27,327 nucleotides of DNA from SKLM01 sp964542755 (GTDB lineage Bacteria > Chloroflexota > Anaerolineae > B4-G1), in assembly GCA_964542755.1 (NCBI GenBank), contig CAZIWL010000052.1, forward strand, positions 1 through 27,327, read 5' to 3'. This document shows positions 16,020 through 25,238 of the stretch, piece after piece (position 1 is the stretch's first letter; every line of letters begins with the position of its first letter). The position numbers were made by a program, and so were the translations under genes. The notes under the pieces are model-generated. The model made no database searches. It worked only from the letters and a program-made list of their open reading frames with translations, and was not told the origin of the DNA.

Positions 16020-17153
16020 ATGGCTACAGCACCTACGATGCAGGAGGTAACGTTTCAGACCGGGCCTTATGGCGAGATCTTCCCTTTGCCGCTCTTGGCG
16101 GGGATGACGGCCGAGGAAGCATTGGAACAGCTGGTCAAGGACAGCGCCGAGATGGGGCACCCCTTCGATCCTCCCTCTCGGGGCCAGTATGTAGAGGAGA
16201 TGGCGTTCAGGGGTGAATGCCACGTTCACCAGCAGCGGCTGCCCAAGGCGATGTCCGGCGAGATGGCCGACGTGCCCGAGGCGACAGCCCTGCGACGGGC
16301 AGTGATGGACCTCGGCCACAAGATGTCGCTCCGTCCCTTCGGTATGGAGATCCTGGAGTATGCCAGCTTCGCGCCCGTGCTTCAGTATCTCGGGGATGAC
16401 CGCTGGCAGGTAGGACTGGAGGAGCATGGGCGTGTGAAGACGTTTGAGACGGACGATCCCGCCAAGGCGGTCAAGGCCGCCCAGCGCGTCTTCAAGACGT
16501 GGGCGGACGAGGATGACGATGGTTGGATGGACATGGCCGAGAAGGCGATGGAGGAGTATCCACGCTCGCTCTTCCACAGCTACTGGGCCCGTCAGATCCG
16601 CAAGAACCGGGTATGGGATCGAGGTGGAGGGTTCGTTCTACACCTGCAGGACAACCACTATCGGTTCCGCCTGGAGTTGCCCGATGGTGGTGTTCGGCTG
16701 TTCAAGACGACGGGTACTCGCGGCGTACACATCACCGATGCGGTAGCGCGGAGGGCCGGTGTTGAGCCGCGCTTCCCCTATTCGCCAATGGTGAAGGTGT
16801 GGTTGCGGGAGGAGGAGGGAATCGCGGTCCCGGAGCACAAGAGCCCCTTCACGGAACCGCTGACCCGATGGGACATCGGAGATGTCAAGGTCAAGATGCT
16901 TCCCGAGAAGCAGCAGTTCGTTCTTGAGGACGCGGAGGGCAATCACTACGTGATCCGCATAGAGGGTAAGAAGCGCCCCGAGTTCGTGATGCGCCAGGTC
17001 AAGGATGGGAAGCCCGACGACTCACGGGTGCTGGCACACACGGCCATTGAGGCACCCTTCAAGCAGTGGCTGTCGGATGTGGGGCGGACAACGATCCCCA
17101 TGTGGTTCGTTTACGAAGCAAAGCTGGGCGGGAGAGTCCAAGAGGAGGGCTAA
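16020..17153 (+). CDS. Unknown protein sharing its N-terminal module with the gene at 26777
   Basis: 377 residues. ATG 16020 follows AGGAGGT (16006-16012) at ideal spacing. The N-terminal part, FQTGPYGEIFPLPLLAGMTA then EEALEQL, aligns with FARGQEEQIFAHPLIEGMRP in the protein at 26777, so the two share a module. An acidic segment ADEDDDGWMDMAEKAMEEYP follows in the middle. The second half is rich in beta strands with aromatic and basic residues (VLHLQDNHYRFRLELPDGG; FVLEDAEGNHYVIRIEG), which look like two related strand-turn units. There is no signal peptide, Cys cluster or known catalytic motif. It ends three bases before the ATPase gene, so it is probably translated with it and may be a partner or substrate adaptor. 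Confidence 0.65.
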   Translation: MATAPTMQEVTFQTGPYGEIFPLPLLAGMTAEEALEQLVKDSAEMGHPFDPPSRGQYVEEMAFRGECHVHQQRLPKAMSGEMADVPEATALRRAVMDLGHKMSLRPFGMEILEYASFAPVLQYLGDDRWQVGLEEHGRVKTFETDDPAKAVKAAQRVFKTWADEDDDGWMDMAEKAMEEYPRSLFHSYWARQIRKNRVWDRGGGFVLHLQDNHYRFRLELPDGGVRLFKTTGTRGVHITDAVARRAGVEPRFPYSPMVKVWLREEEGIAVPEHKSPFTEPLTRWDIGDVKVKMLPEKQQFVLEDAEGNHYVIRIEGKKRPEFVMRQVKDGKPDDSRVLAHTAIEAPFKQWLSDVGRTTIPMWFVYEAKLGGRVQEEG

Positions 17154-17156
17154 GAT

Positions 17157-19634
17157 ATGGTTTGCGACACTGGAGTTCACGCAACTGGAGAATGCCTGGC
17201 CCAGAAGAGCGGTGTCCCGACCGCAGCCAGCCAGGGTACGTGGTCGTCGGTAGGCGCTGAGCTGCCGCATTGTCCTTTCTGCGGGGCCTTCGTGTCGCCA
17301 TCTACCGGCGTATGTAACAACCGGGCACGGTGCGGGCAGTATGGCAACCGGGTCAGGGAGCCGATGGGGTGGCCGCCTGAGAACGTGCGCTTCACGATGG
17401 ACAAGGAGAAGTGGGGCCAGCCTGTGACGATACAGGGCCCGGCGCAGCAAACTCAGTCAGCGGGGGCGCAGCCACAGGTGCAGGCTCAGCAGGCGCAGCA
17501 AGCGGGGGCGCAGCCGGTGCAACCGCAGGCGCCCGTGCAGTCGACGGGGCCTCAGCCGGTGCAACCGCAGGGGGGAGCGGTACCCGATGTGTCCGCTGCG
17601 GCGATGCAGGCAGCGCAGCCTCCCGTCAGCCCGCAGATGCAGGCTTTCGCTCAGATGCAGCAGAAGGCGCAGAGCGGGAATCCGGTCCAGCTCGAGCCGC
17701 TGAACGGGGGATCGACACTCGACGAGAAGCGGCAGGAGGTGGAGAGCAGACTGCAGGAGGTCATCGACAACTTTGGTGCCCAGGCGCTCGACGAAGACGG
17801 CAATGCGAAGGGCAGGTATTTGACCCGCTACGGCCTGGTGCAGGAGTACCAGGATGCCAAGAACGAGCTCGATGAGCTCGAAGCGGCGGGCAGTGAGGAC
17901 CAGTTCATCGACCTGGGCGGGATTGATTTGGACATCGACCAGCCCGAAGACGGCGTTGACCTGACCAAGAAGGACTACTGGGGCGTCTACGAGTACGGAG
18001 ATGGGACGAAGAACGGCACACAGCAGATGCTTCCATGCTCGCGCCTATACTACGATGTGGGGCGCCGATGGGGGGCCGGGAGCGGTGTGGCCGCGAAGAG
18101 AGGGCGGAAGTCGAACGCCGCGACTACGGCGGGATCTATTGCGCCCATAGCGGTGGATATGCTGGCCCACAACCTCTCCGAGGAGACCGTTGTGGAGCAG
18201 GATGGTCTCGTGCTCTGGCACGGCGACACGTTCAATGGGCCGCACAGCCCAGCCAAGTGCCCTAACTGTGGCAAGTTCGTGAGCCCCGGCAAGCCCTGTA
18301 AGCATTGTGGTAACAGTGGGGGTTTCGCCGCCGTGTACGACAGGGAGACGAACGAATCGGCGTGTTTCGTGCAAGGGTGCCCCGGGGTCGTCAACGGCGA
18401 GCCTTGCCCTCACCAGATGGGCGTACGGTTGGCCGCTTCCCTGTTGGACGGTGAGAGTGGGGAGTATCGGAGTCAGTTTTCATCAGCCCTTTACAAGCTC
18501 GAACAATCCAAAGGTACCGCCAGGGAAATGTCCGCTGTCCACGCCGCTGACGCTGCCTACGTGCTGATGAAGGAAGTTTGGGCTGATGAGCCGATGACGT
18601 TTGGCGCCAAGGGTGCTGCTGAGAGGGCCGGTCAGGTGTTTGGCCCTCTGACGAAGTCGGTCGGGAGCGAGGAAGAGGAGAAGAGCGTCACGGAGCGCAT
18701 CAGGGAGGCATTGGGAGATCCAAAGCCCCCTGTGCCGTCGTACAGCAAGAAAGAGCCAGCGAAGCACAGCTCATACTTCGTGATGACGGACCAGGTCCGA
18801 GATACGATGCAGATGATAGGAGGCGCGCTCCGCTTTGGCTACAGCCCCAACGTACGGGGTATGGAGGGACGGTCGCTCGGCTTCTACGGCCCTCCTGGAA
18901 CGGGCAAGAACGAGATGCTCAGGGAGGCGGCGGCGACTATGGAATTGCCCTACCGTGAGATCGACCTGGGCCGTGGATCCGACCTGCAAGCCCTCATCGG
19001 CGAGGTCGTGCTAGAGCCGGATGGGAGGGGCGGCACGCGGTCAGTGGCCAAGCTGGGCCCTCTCGGGAAGGCATTGACACAGGGTGAGGTGGTGGCCTTG
19101 AATGAGATCATCCACACCGACCCCGACTCCCAGACACTGCTGCACCAGATCACACAGGAAGGCAAGATCCAGCTGCACAATCCAGAGGGTGCCGATCAGG
19201 TGTACGACGTGCATCCTGCGTCGATCCTGGGCGTGACCTGGAATCCGAAGGGCGGCATGCAGGACCGGCCGAGCGAGGCGCTGTACTCCCGCCTGCAGAG
19301 TCGGCGTGTGGGCTATCCGGAGGCGAAAGAGGAGCAGCGGCGGCTGGCAGGCTGGGCGGAGGGTATGGGACTGCCGAACGTGGATGAGAGGAGTGTCGAG
19401 AGGACGATCACGTTCGTGAACGATCTCCGCGAGCTGTCCGTGCGGGGTGGGCTGGACGTGCCCCCCACGTTCCGGGACGCGCAGCGGTTCGTGACGCAGT
19501 GGAAGCTGACGGGGAACATCGACCAGGGGCTTGAGCAGATGCGGGGCCTGGCATCCCAGTTGGACGATCATGACTTGCAGTGGGGCGAGGTGACCAACTT
19601 GTTCGAGCGCAGCTTCGGCGACCTGGTGGCGTAG
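17157..19634 (+). CDS. MVCD-tag protein 2: MoxR-like AAA+ ATPase with two zinc-ribbon regions
   Basis: 825 residues. Tag: MVCDTGVHATGEC (Cys3, Cys13) then GVPTAA (19-24). A zinc ribbon follows at Cys39, Cys42, Cys53 and Cys59. A long Gln/Ala/Pro linker (about 100-170) comes next, then helical segments and a second zinc ribbon near residue 370 (CPNCGKFVSPGKPCKHC) with more Cys beyond. The AAA+ module begins about residue 550: Walker A GPPGTGKN (578-585), Walker B VVALNEI with Asn649-Glu650, sensor 1 GVTWNPKG, then an Arg-rich segment. MoxR-type ATPases remodel partner complexes and usually pair with a VWA protein, and here the next gene is one. The Asp-to-Asn change in Walker B is unusual; the Glu is retained. 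Start supported by AGGAGGG at 17142. Confidence 0.82.
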   Translation: MVCDTGVHATGECLAQKSGVPTAASQGTWSSVGAELPHCPFCGAFVSPSTGVCNNRARCGQYGNRVREPMGWPPENVRFTMDKEKWGQPVTIQGPAQQTQSAGAQPQVQAQQAQQAGAQPVQPQAPVQSTGPQPVQPQGGAVPDVSAAAMQAAQPPVSPQMQAFAQMQQKAQSGNPVQLEPLNGGSTLDEKRQEVESRLQEVIDNFGAQALDEDGNAKGRYLTRYGLVQEYQDAKNELDELEAAGSEDQFIDLGGIDLDIDQPEDGVDLTKKDYWGVYEYGDGTKNGTQQMLPCSRLYYDVGRRWGAGSGVAAKRGRKSNAATTAGSIAPIAVDMLAHNLSEETVVEQDGLVLWHGDTFNGPHSPAKCPNCGKFVSPGKPCKHCGNSGGFAAVYDRETNESACFVQGCPGVVNGEPCPHQMGVRLAASLLDGESGEYRSQFSSALYKLEQSKGTAREMSAVHAADAAYVLMKEVWADEPMTFGAKGAAERAGQVFGPLTKSVGSEEEEKSVTERIREALGDPKPPVPSYSKKEPAKHSSYFVMTDQVRDTMQMIGGALRFGYSPNVRGMEGRSLGFYGPPGTGKNEMLREAAATMELPYREIDLGRGSDLQALIGEVVLEPDGRGGTRSVAKLGPLGKALTQGEVVALNEIIHTDPDSQTLLHQITQEGKIQLHNPEGADQVYDVHPASILGVTWNPKGGMQDRPSEALYSRLQSRRVGYPEAKEEQRRLAGWAEGMGLPNVDERSVERTITFVNDLRELSVRGGLDVPPTFRDAQRFVTQWKLTGNIDQGLEQMRGLASQLDDHDLQWGEVTNLFERSFGDLVA

Positions 19635-19652
19635 GCGAAGCAAGGAGAGGCT

Positions 19653-22596
19653 ATGGTCTGTGACAACGGAGTGAGGCAGAGCGGGCATTGTATGGAAGCG
19701 GCCGACGGCGTGCCAAGCGCGGCTGTAGAAGGCACGCTGTCCCTCAACGGGGAAGGGCCTGCGCACTGCCCGATCTGCAAAGCCTTCGTCAGCCCCGGTG
19801 AACCCTGCAAGCGGTGCATGCACCTCAATCGTACCAGGCGCACGGACACCAGGGAGGCGGTGCAGGCGGGTGCCCAGATGGGATTTGACGATCCGTTGAA
19901 CAACCCAGTAGCCGAGCGGATCTACAGCCGCTACGCCTCGGTGGTGACACGGCAAGACCGGCGGGTGAGCCTGCGGTCAGGGGGCGGATTCTCGACCGAC
20001 CTCCAGGGGCAGATCAACGTCGATCCTCACCCTCTGGGCCCGGATGGAGCCCTCGAGGACCAGATCATCGCCACGTGGGGAGGCATCGAGCACGAGCTGG
20101 CCCATGAGGCGTGGTCCCCTCGGGGCATCCTCCACGCTGCTGGGAGGATCGCCCGCGGGCAAACAGACCACAAGTATTCAGGGTTCTCGGGTGAGGATCT
20201 ATCCGAGGGCGCCCGTCGACAGATCAAGTCGTGGCTCAACATCATCGAGGACGGGCGCGTCGAGCGTCTCCTGCAGGAGAACGTGCCAGGTGCATTCAAG
20301 CGCGTACGGGCCCAGGACATCCTCTCTTCCCGCTGGGACGAGCGTGTGGGCAAGGGTGTGCCGGTCTACTACGAGGTCGTCGGGGCGTCGCTTTACGACG
20401 CACTGCCCAACTTCGCCGTGCAGCGGGAGACGTACAAGGCGATGAGCCCGGATGCTCGCAGGATATTCGACCGCATCCGTCCCACCATCCAGGAGGGCGT
20501 CACCAGTGACGCCGCGGGGGCATTGAAGGCCGCGGGGAAGATCCTGAAGGTGCTGGATGAGGAGGGCATCTTCAAACAGCGACAGCAGGTGCCGTCCAAC
20601 GTCCAGGTCCATGACTACACAGGCTCAGATGATGCCGACGGCAAGAGTGCGCCCTCGGAGAGTGCGTCCATGCCGGTGCCGGTCAACGCCAAACCCTCGA
20701 AATCCTCTGATGAAGAAGGCGATCAGCAGGGTGAGGAAGGTGGGCAAGGCGCGCAGGGCAAGCCGCAGCACTGCCCGAGGTGCGGCGCCTTCGTCGACAA
20801 GCATGGGAACTGCACCAACTGTGACTGGAAGGCTCCACAGGGGCAAGACAGCCAGGGTGGAGAGGGTGGGGGCGAGGCTGATGGTGATGACGACAGCGAG
20901 GGGTCACCAGGTAAGGGCGGCGGTGGCGAGAGCCAGGATGATGGCAGTGAGGAAGGCGAAGGGCAGGGGGGCGGAGACGCGGCAGGCGATGAGGGGGACA
21001 GTGATCCGTCTGGCGGGCTCGGCACCGGGTCCGGTGATGACGAATCGGATACCGGGACCGATGCAGGGTCGAGCGGCGGGGCCGGAGATGACGAAGGCAC
21101 GGAGTCCAGCGACGCTGACGCCNNNNNNNNNNNNNNNNNNNNNNNNNNNNNNNNNNNNNNNNNNNNNNNNNNNNNNNNNNNNNNNNNNNNNNNNNNNNNN
21201 NNNNNNNNNNNNNNNNNNNNNNGGCACGGAGTCCAGCGACGCTGACGCCGGTGATGATGCAGGTGGAGAGTCCAGCGACGCAGGCACCGGTGAAGGCAAC
21301 GCGGGTGAAGGCAGCGCCGGCGCAGGATCCGGAGAAGAGAGTGGCGCTGAGGGTGCCGATGGCACCGATGAAGATGCCTCTGGGGGGAGTGACCACGCGG
21401 GCGGGAACAGCACTCAGGGAGGTGGGGACAGCAGTCATAGTTCCGGTGGGGAATCGCCTGCCCCCGGCGAGGCAGGGCAGCAGGGCGAGGAGTCCGGAGA
21501 CTCCCTCGACGACACTGGTGGAGACGAGAACCTAGACAATCTGGAGGACTTCCCCGAGTACAGTGACGATGATCTGGAGGATGTCCAAAGCGAGGTCGAG
21601 GACGTCCTGGATGCCCTCCGTGATGAGGCGGCGCGGACGTATGCAAATGCCGTGCGTGACTACGCAGAGGAGACGTCCCGCCGAGATGCACAGAAGATCC
21701 ACGACGGCAGTGCCTCGACGGTCGATGTGCAGTTCGCAGAGGGAGAGCAAACCCAGTTGAGCATCAGGAACGGGGAGAGATACGATCCCGGAGAAGGCAG
21801 ACTGCAGGCGGTACAGGACTTTCGACAGACCTACGCGGGTGCAGCCCGGCGCTTCTCGCGGGAGCTGCAGACGATCAAGTCGGATGTCCGGGCCGACAAG
21901 CCTTTCCAGCGACGAGGACGCTTCGACCGCAGGAGGATGAAGGCGGCTGTTAAAGGTGATGACCGTGTGTACTACAAGCGCGGGACGGACCTCGATCAAG
22001 ACATCGCCGTGGCTATCCAGGTAGATCGCAGCGGCTCGATGATGGGGGCACGGATCGCGGAGGCTGTCAAGGCAGCGACGATCACGTCGATGGCCTTGGA
22101 GCAATCCGACATCCCCTACGAGATCCGTTCGTTCCGTGGTCACAATAGCGGAGAACACGTCCTTCACAAGGATTTTGCCAGTCCGAAGGCAAAGGACGAG
22201 GATCTGGCGGAGATGCTGTCCGTGAATGGGTCGACGCCTATGAAGCGGGCGGTCGAGGTCACGCGGGCATCACTGTCCGTCCGGGAAGAGGGGATCAAGC
22301 TGGCCTTCATTCTGGCTGACGGAGCCCCTAACGGATACTACAACGATTCGGAGGGGGACGGCTTCGGGTACATCACACCAGTCCGAAAGACGTTCGATGC
22401 GATGGAGGAGAAGGGGATCACGCCCGTTCTGGTCTTCACTGCCTCGGATGAGATAGACTCCTATGCAAGGGAATCGCTGGACAAGCTCGCTGGTCGTGGG
22501 CGATGGGTGCATGTGAGATCGCCTGCCTCCCTACACAGGATCGTGAGCGACCGGATCAGGGACATCTACCGCAATGCCGAACGAAGCCGGGGGTGA
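19653..22596 (+). CDS. MVCD-tag protein 3: CobT-like VWA protein with HExxH motif (split by gap)
   Basis: Tag: MVCDNGVRQSGHC then GVPSAA (19-24), followed by a zinc ribbon at Cys39, Cys42, Cys52 and Cys55. Residues 147-152 are HELAHE, an HExxH zinc-protease-like motif, and IIEDGRVERL (197-206) downstream could supply a further Glu ligand. A second zinc ribbon (CPRCGAFVDKHGNCTNC) precedes a long Gly/Asp/Glu/Ser-rich linker, which contains the N gap. The C-terminal VWA domain has a full MIDAS: DRSGS, the Thr in NGSTPM, and Asp in LADGAPNG. Joining the contigs through their shared 27 bases gives one in-frame protein of 938 residues. With the MoxR-like ATPase it forms a recognised AAA+/VWA pair, similar in plan to CobS/CobT and RavA/ViaA. 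Confidence 0.82.
21123..21222. other. Assembly gap (100 N) inside the VWA gene linker
   Basis: The 27 bases just before the gap (21096-21122) are identical to the 27 bases just after it (21223-21249). The N run is therefore probably a scaffolding artefact, or a collapsed tandem repeat, rather than unknown unique sequence. Confidence 0.95.
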
Positions 22597-22603
22597 CAGT
22601 AGG

Positions 22604-22858
22604 ATGGTTTGGGTGAATTGGTTTGGCGCTTGGCGGGAGCCCCGATACCGACGGTATCTGGTCTTGGTAGTCGTGGTGGCCCTCACGCTGGGTGGCTGTG
22701 CAATCTACTTCAACCGTGCGGCGCAGAGGGAGTGCGGTGGGGACTGGTCCTATGAGACTCGCTGTCCTCCGCTGACAGTCTGCGACGTCGACGAGGACGT
22801 ACCACTGCGAGGGGGACATTGTGTCCCGTGGTGGACGTATGTACTGGGCAGGCGCTGA
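22604..22858 (+). CDS. Small lipoprotein candidate, Cys-rich
   Basis: 84 residues from ATG 22604, eight bases after the VWA stop; ATG 22574 is in frame but overlaps the VWA gene. The N-terminus carries RYRR (15-18 region), a hydrophobic run LVLVVVVALTLGGC and a lipobox-like LGGC with Cys32, so it may be a lipid-anchored exported protein; a simple single-TM protein is the alternative. The remaining 50 residues hold four more Cys (CGGDW, RCPP, VCDVD, GHCVPW), likely two disulfides. It is last before intergenic box copy 3 and would be the only clearly exported small product of the tag operon. Confidence 0.6.
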   Translation: MVWVNWFGAWREPRYRRYLVLVVVVALTLGGCAIYFNRAAQRECGGDWSYETRCPPLTVCDVDEDVPLRGGHCVPWWTYVLGRR

Positions 22859-22865
22859 TGTCTAC

Positions 22866-22897
22866 CCTGTGGACTTGAGTTACTAAGCGAACACAGA
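22866..22897 (+). promoter_or_regulatory. Intergenic box, copy 3 (core 22875-22897)
   Basis: The core TTGAGTTACTAAGCGAACAC is preceded by TGTGGAC. It ends only six bases before ATG 22904, leaving no room for a normal ribosome site. If TACTAA (22881-22886) is a -10 box, transcription would start about ten bases before the ATG, giving a nearly leaderless message. This placement argues against the TTGA being a -35 box. Confidence 0.55.
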
Positions 22898-22903
22898 TTA
22901 CCT

Positions 22904-23788
22904 ATGGTTTGCGATAGCGGACTGAGACAGAGCGGTCACTGCATGGAGACCGCTGATGGCGTGTCGGGGGCTGCGGCTGACTCGGTATGGCCGCAGCGCC
23001 TTCAACCACGCCCCCGCTGCCCGCGATGCGGGGCGTGGGTCTCGGCGGGGGGGCGGTGCAAAAACCCCGAGTGTCCCAAGCAGGGCGAAGAGGTCGTCGA
23101 CATGGCAAAGCGGCACATCCTGGCGCGTTGTCAGACCGATAACCTGGGGGATGCAACGGCCGCTCACGTCGAGCACGCGGCGTACCAGATGAGCTACGAG
23201 GGCCTTCCCGTAGCGGACCGCGAGCACAACCCCTTTGAGGAAGGAGACGGACGATACACCGTGTTCAACGAGGCAGTCTTGAAAGGAAAAGAAGATTTGG
23301 AGGCGGACGCTGAGGTCGTGCGAGTGATCATGGAGGGACCGGATGGAAGTGCTACACCTTCAGAGCAAGAGGGATCAGAAGAGGGCGACGAGGGCCCCAC
23401 GGTCACCCTTGCTGATGTGCGGTCCGCGGTTGGTCGGGGGTGGCGAGTCTCGACGTACGACAACTGGGAGCCGCCGGAGAACGATCCCCACGCGGAATGG
23501 GACGAAGCCCTGAGAGCCGGACGTGACTACATGGTCGGCTCGGACGTGCCCCTGGAGGAATACGTGAAGCGTTATCGCTCTCCGATGCGGCGATGGCAGC
23601 AGGTGGCCTACGAGTGGGCCCGGAAGCACCCCGACCGCATGTTGATCGTGGTGAATGCCTCTAACTCCTGGGAGGTCTACAAGCGCGGCGACTACGTGGA
23701 GCTTGGCTTGCCGCATCACGATGCCGGGGGCGAGCGCCACTACATCTCGCGGGACGGCAAGACCAAGGTCCGTGTCAATCAGGACTAG
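22904..23788 (+). CDS. MVCD-tag protein 4: zinc-ribbon protein of unknown function
   Basis: 294 residues. Tag: MVCDSGLRQSGHC then GVSGAA (19-24), with the zinc ribbon at Cys39, Cys42, Cys52 and Cys57. Residues about 60-150 (RCQTDNLGDATAAHVEHAAY, then QMSYEG, NPFEEGD and LKGKEDLEAD) align with the same region of the next protein, so the two are paralogues there. An acidic linker follows. The C-terminal 120 residues (WRVSTYDNWEPPENDPHAEW and later) are not shared and not recognised; they are rich in Tyr, Trp and basic residues. It directly follows intergenic box copy 3. There is no signal peptide, so it is probably cytoplasmic unless the tag itself is a sorting signal. Confidence 0.68.
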   Translation: MVCDSGLRQSGHCMETADGVSGAAADSVWPQRLQPRPRCPRCGAWVSAGGRCKNPECPKQGEEVVDMAKRHILARCQTDNLGDATAAHVEHAAYQMSYEGLPVADREHNPFEEGDGRYTVFNEAVLKGKEDLEADAEVVRVIMEGPDGSATPSEQEGSEEGDEGPTVTLADVRSAVGRGWRVSTYDNWEPPENDPHAEWDEALRAGRDYMVGSDVPLEEYVKRYRSPMRRWQQVAYEWARKHPDRMLIVVNASNSWEVYKRGDYVELGLPHHDAGGERHYISRDGKTKVRVNQD

Positions 23789-23809
23789 GGAGAGGGGCTG
23801 ATAACGGCA

Positions 23810-25234
23810 ATGGTATGCGACAGCGGGCTACACAGGAGCGCCGAGTGCCTCGGGGGAGCGGATGGCATTCCGGACGCCGTGGTGCGCAATGCGGCATCGG
23901 GTCTGCGCCAACGGACGGCAGCGGGGCTCACAGGGCGTCCGCGCTGCCCTCGCTGTCAGGCGTGGGTCACGACGGACGGACGGTGCAACAATCCCAAGTG
24001 CCCCAGGGACGGGCAGTCAGTGGTCAACAGGACCGAGTACAATCTTTTGATGCGCTGCTCTGCTGGCACACTCGACGAAGCCACGGTTGGAGACGTTGAG
24101 GATGCAAGCTACCAGATGGCCTACGAGGGTTTTCTGATGGGCCCCGATCAGAATCCCTATCCCGAGGACGATGACCGATACGTGGCGTTCAATCAAGGTG
24201 GGCTGAAGGGCACGCAGGATCTGGAGGCTGACGGGGGAATGGTCGAGAGCGAGCGGATGAGCGCGAAAAAGGTGGATGAGCTGCTGAACCAGTATGCGGT
24301 AAATAGATCCCCCAATCGACGACGTGATTTCGAGTGGGTGGAGGGCATAGATACCTGGGCCTACGACACGCCGGACGACGTTTGGGACATGGTCTTTGAG
24401 TCGCACCCCGCAGACGACGTGGCCATCATGGCGACGCCGGTGAGGAAGTTCAGCGAGTTGGCGGAAGAGATAGAGGCAGCGTCACCCGAGGACGTGGAGA
24501 ATCCAACGGATACCCTCTACGCCCCCGTTCCGGATGAGGCCAGGGCGTTGGGGATCGTCGGCCAGCACCTGGACCAGATCGGACCGGCTTCAGACGTTGA
24601 AGGGGCTCGCAAAATCCAGGCAGAGTTGCAGGTGGCGATTGCTCAGGCCCGGGAAGGGCGCTGGGACTCGGTGTTGGACCTGGTTGGAGCTCAGTTCGAC
24701 AATGGGGGAGGGGGGCGCGTCAAGATCGTCAACGTGTCACCATGGCCTCCTGGGGTGGACCTGCGCTGGGCTGCCCTTCCTGCCGCTGCTGTTCGGTCAT
24801 GGAGGCGGCATGCAAGTATCGTCGTGAAGAAGATGAGCAAGCCGAGTGTCCGCATTTTGTTCGAGGAAAGAGAGCCCGAGGAGTGGCGCGAGCAGTGGGT
24901 CCGGCCTGCTGTCTCTCTCGGTCCGGCTGAGCCCGCAGAGCCCTTTGAAGAGAACATCGAGCTGATCGACCAGTATGAACGGTTGGGGTTCAACAACGGC
25001 CCCCAGCACTATCCAGCCCGCACGTACAAGGTGCAGTTGGCCATGCCGCCCGGGGAGTCTTTGACGTTCGACGTGCTGACGCGGAAGGCAGAGGACCGGC
25101 TGAAGGAGGCTGAAGCACAGGTCGTCAGCAAGGGCGATGTGGAGCCGGTGATCCTGGAGGTAGAGCGGAGGCCGGACGGAACCGCCTGGGTGACAGCGCG
25201 GTTCGACGTGGTGCGTACTAAGCCAGTGTGGTGA
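23810..25234 (+). CDS. MVCD-tag protein 5: modular paralogue of its two neighbours
   Basis: 474 residues. Tag: MVCDSGLHRSAEC then GIPDAV, continuing RNAASGLRQ; zinc ribbon at Cys46, Cys49, Cys59 and Cys64. Residues about 65-150 match the protein at 22904 (shared YQMxYEG, NP, LKGxxDLEAD). From about residue 173 it matches the protein at 25239 along its whole length: TWAYDTPDDVWDMVF, EEIEAASPEDVENPTD, EWREQW with SLGPAEPAEPF, and VERRPDGTAWVTARFDVV. It therefore looks like the link between the two, joining the middle module of one to the C-terminal module of the other. The ribosome site AGGGAGAGGGG lies about 12 bases before ATG. No known enzyme motif is visible. Confidence 0.7.
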   Translation: MVCDSGLHRSAECLGGADGIPDAVVRNAASGLRQRTAAGLTGRPRCPRCQAWVTTDGRCNNPKCPRDGQSVVNRTEYNLLMRCSAGTLDEATVGDVEDASYQMAYEGFLMGPDQNPYPEDDDRYVAFNQGGLKGTQDLEADGGMVESERMSAKKVDELLNQYAVNRSPNRRRDFEWVEGIDTWAYDTPDDVWDMVFESHPADDVAIMATPVRKFSELAEEIEAASPEDVENPTDTLYAPVPDEARALGIVGQHLDQIGPASDVEGARKIQAELQVAIAQAREGRWDSVLDLVGAQFDNGGGGRVKIVNVSPWPPGVDLRWAALPAAAVRSWRRHASIVVKKMSKPSVRILFEEREPEEWREQWVRPAVSLGPAEPAEPFEENIELIDQYERLGFNNGPQHYPARTYKVQLAMPPGESLTFDVLTRKAEDRLKEAEAQVVSKGDVEPVILEVERRPDGTAWVTARFDVVRTKPVW

Positions 25235-25238
25235 CCAA

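Noticed and set aside
20557..21122. Open frame in +1 relative to the VWA gene before the gap
   Set aside because: Its product is an Arg/Ala/Pro-rich shadow of the acidic linker. It becomes the true frame only after the gap because the N run has arbitrary length.
22574..22603. Upstream in-frame ATG for the small lipoprotein candidate
   Set aside because: It overlaps the VWA gene and adds ten polar residues ahead of the signal sequence; ATG 22604 gives a normal signal peptide.
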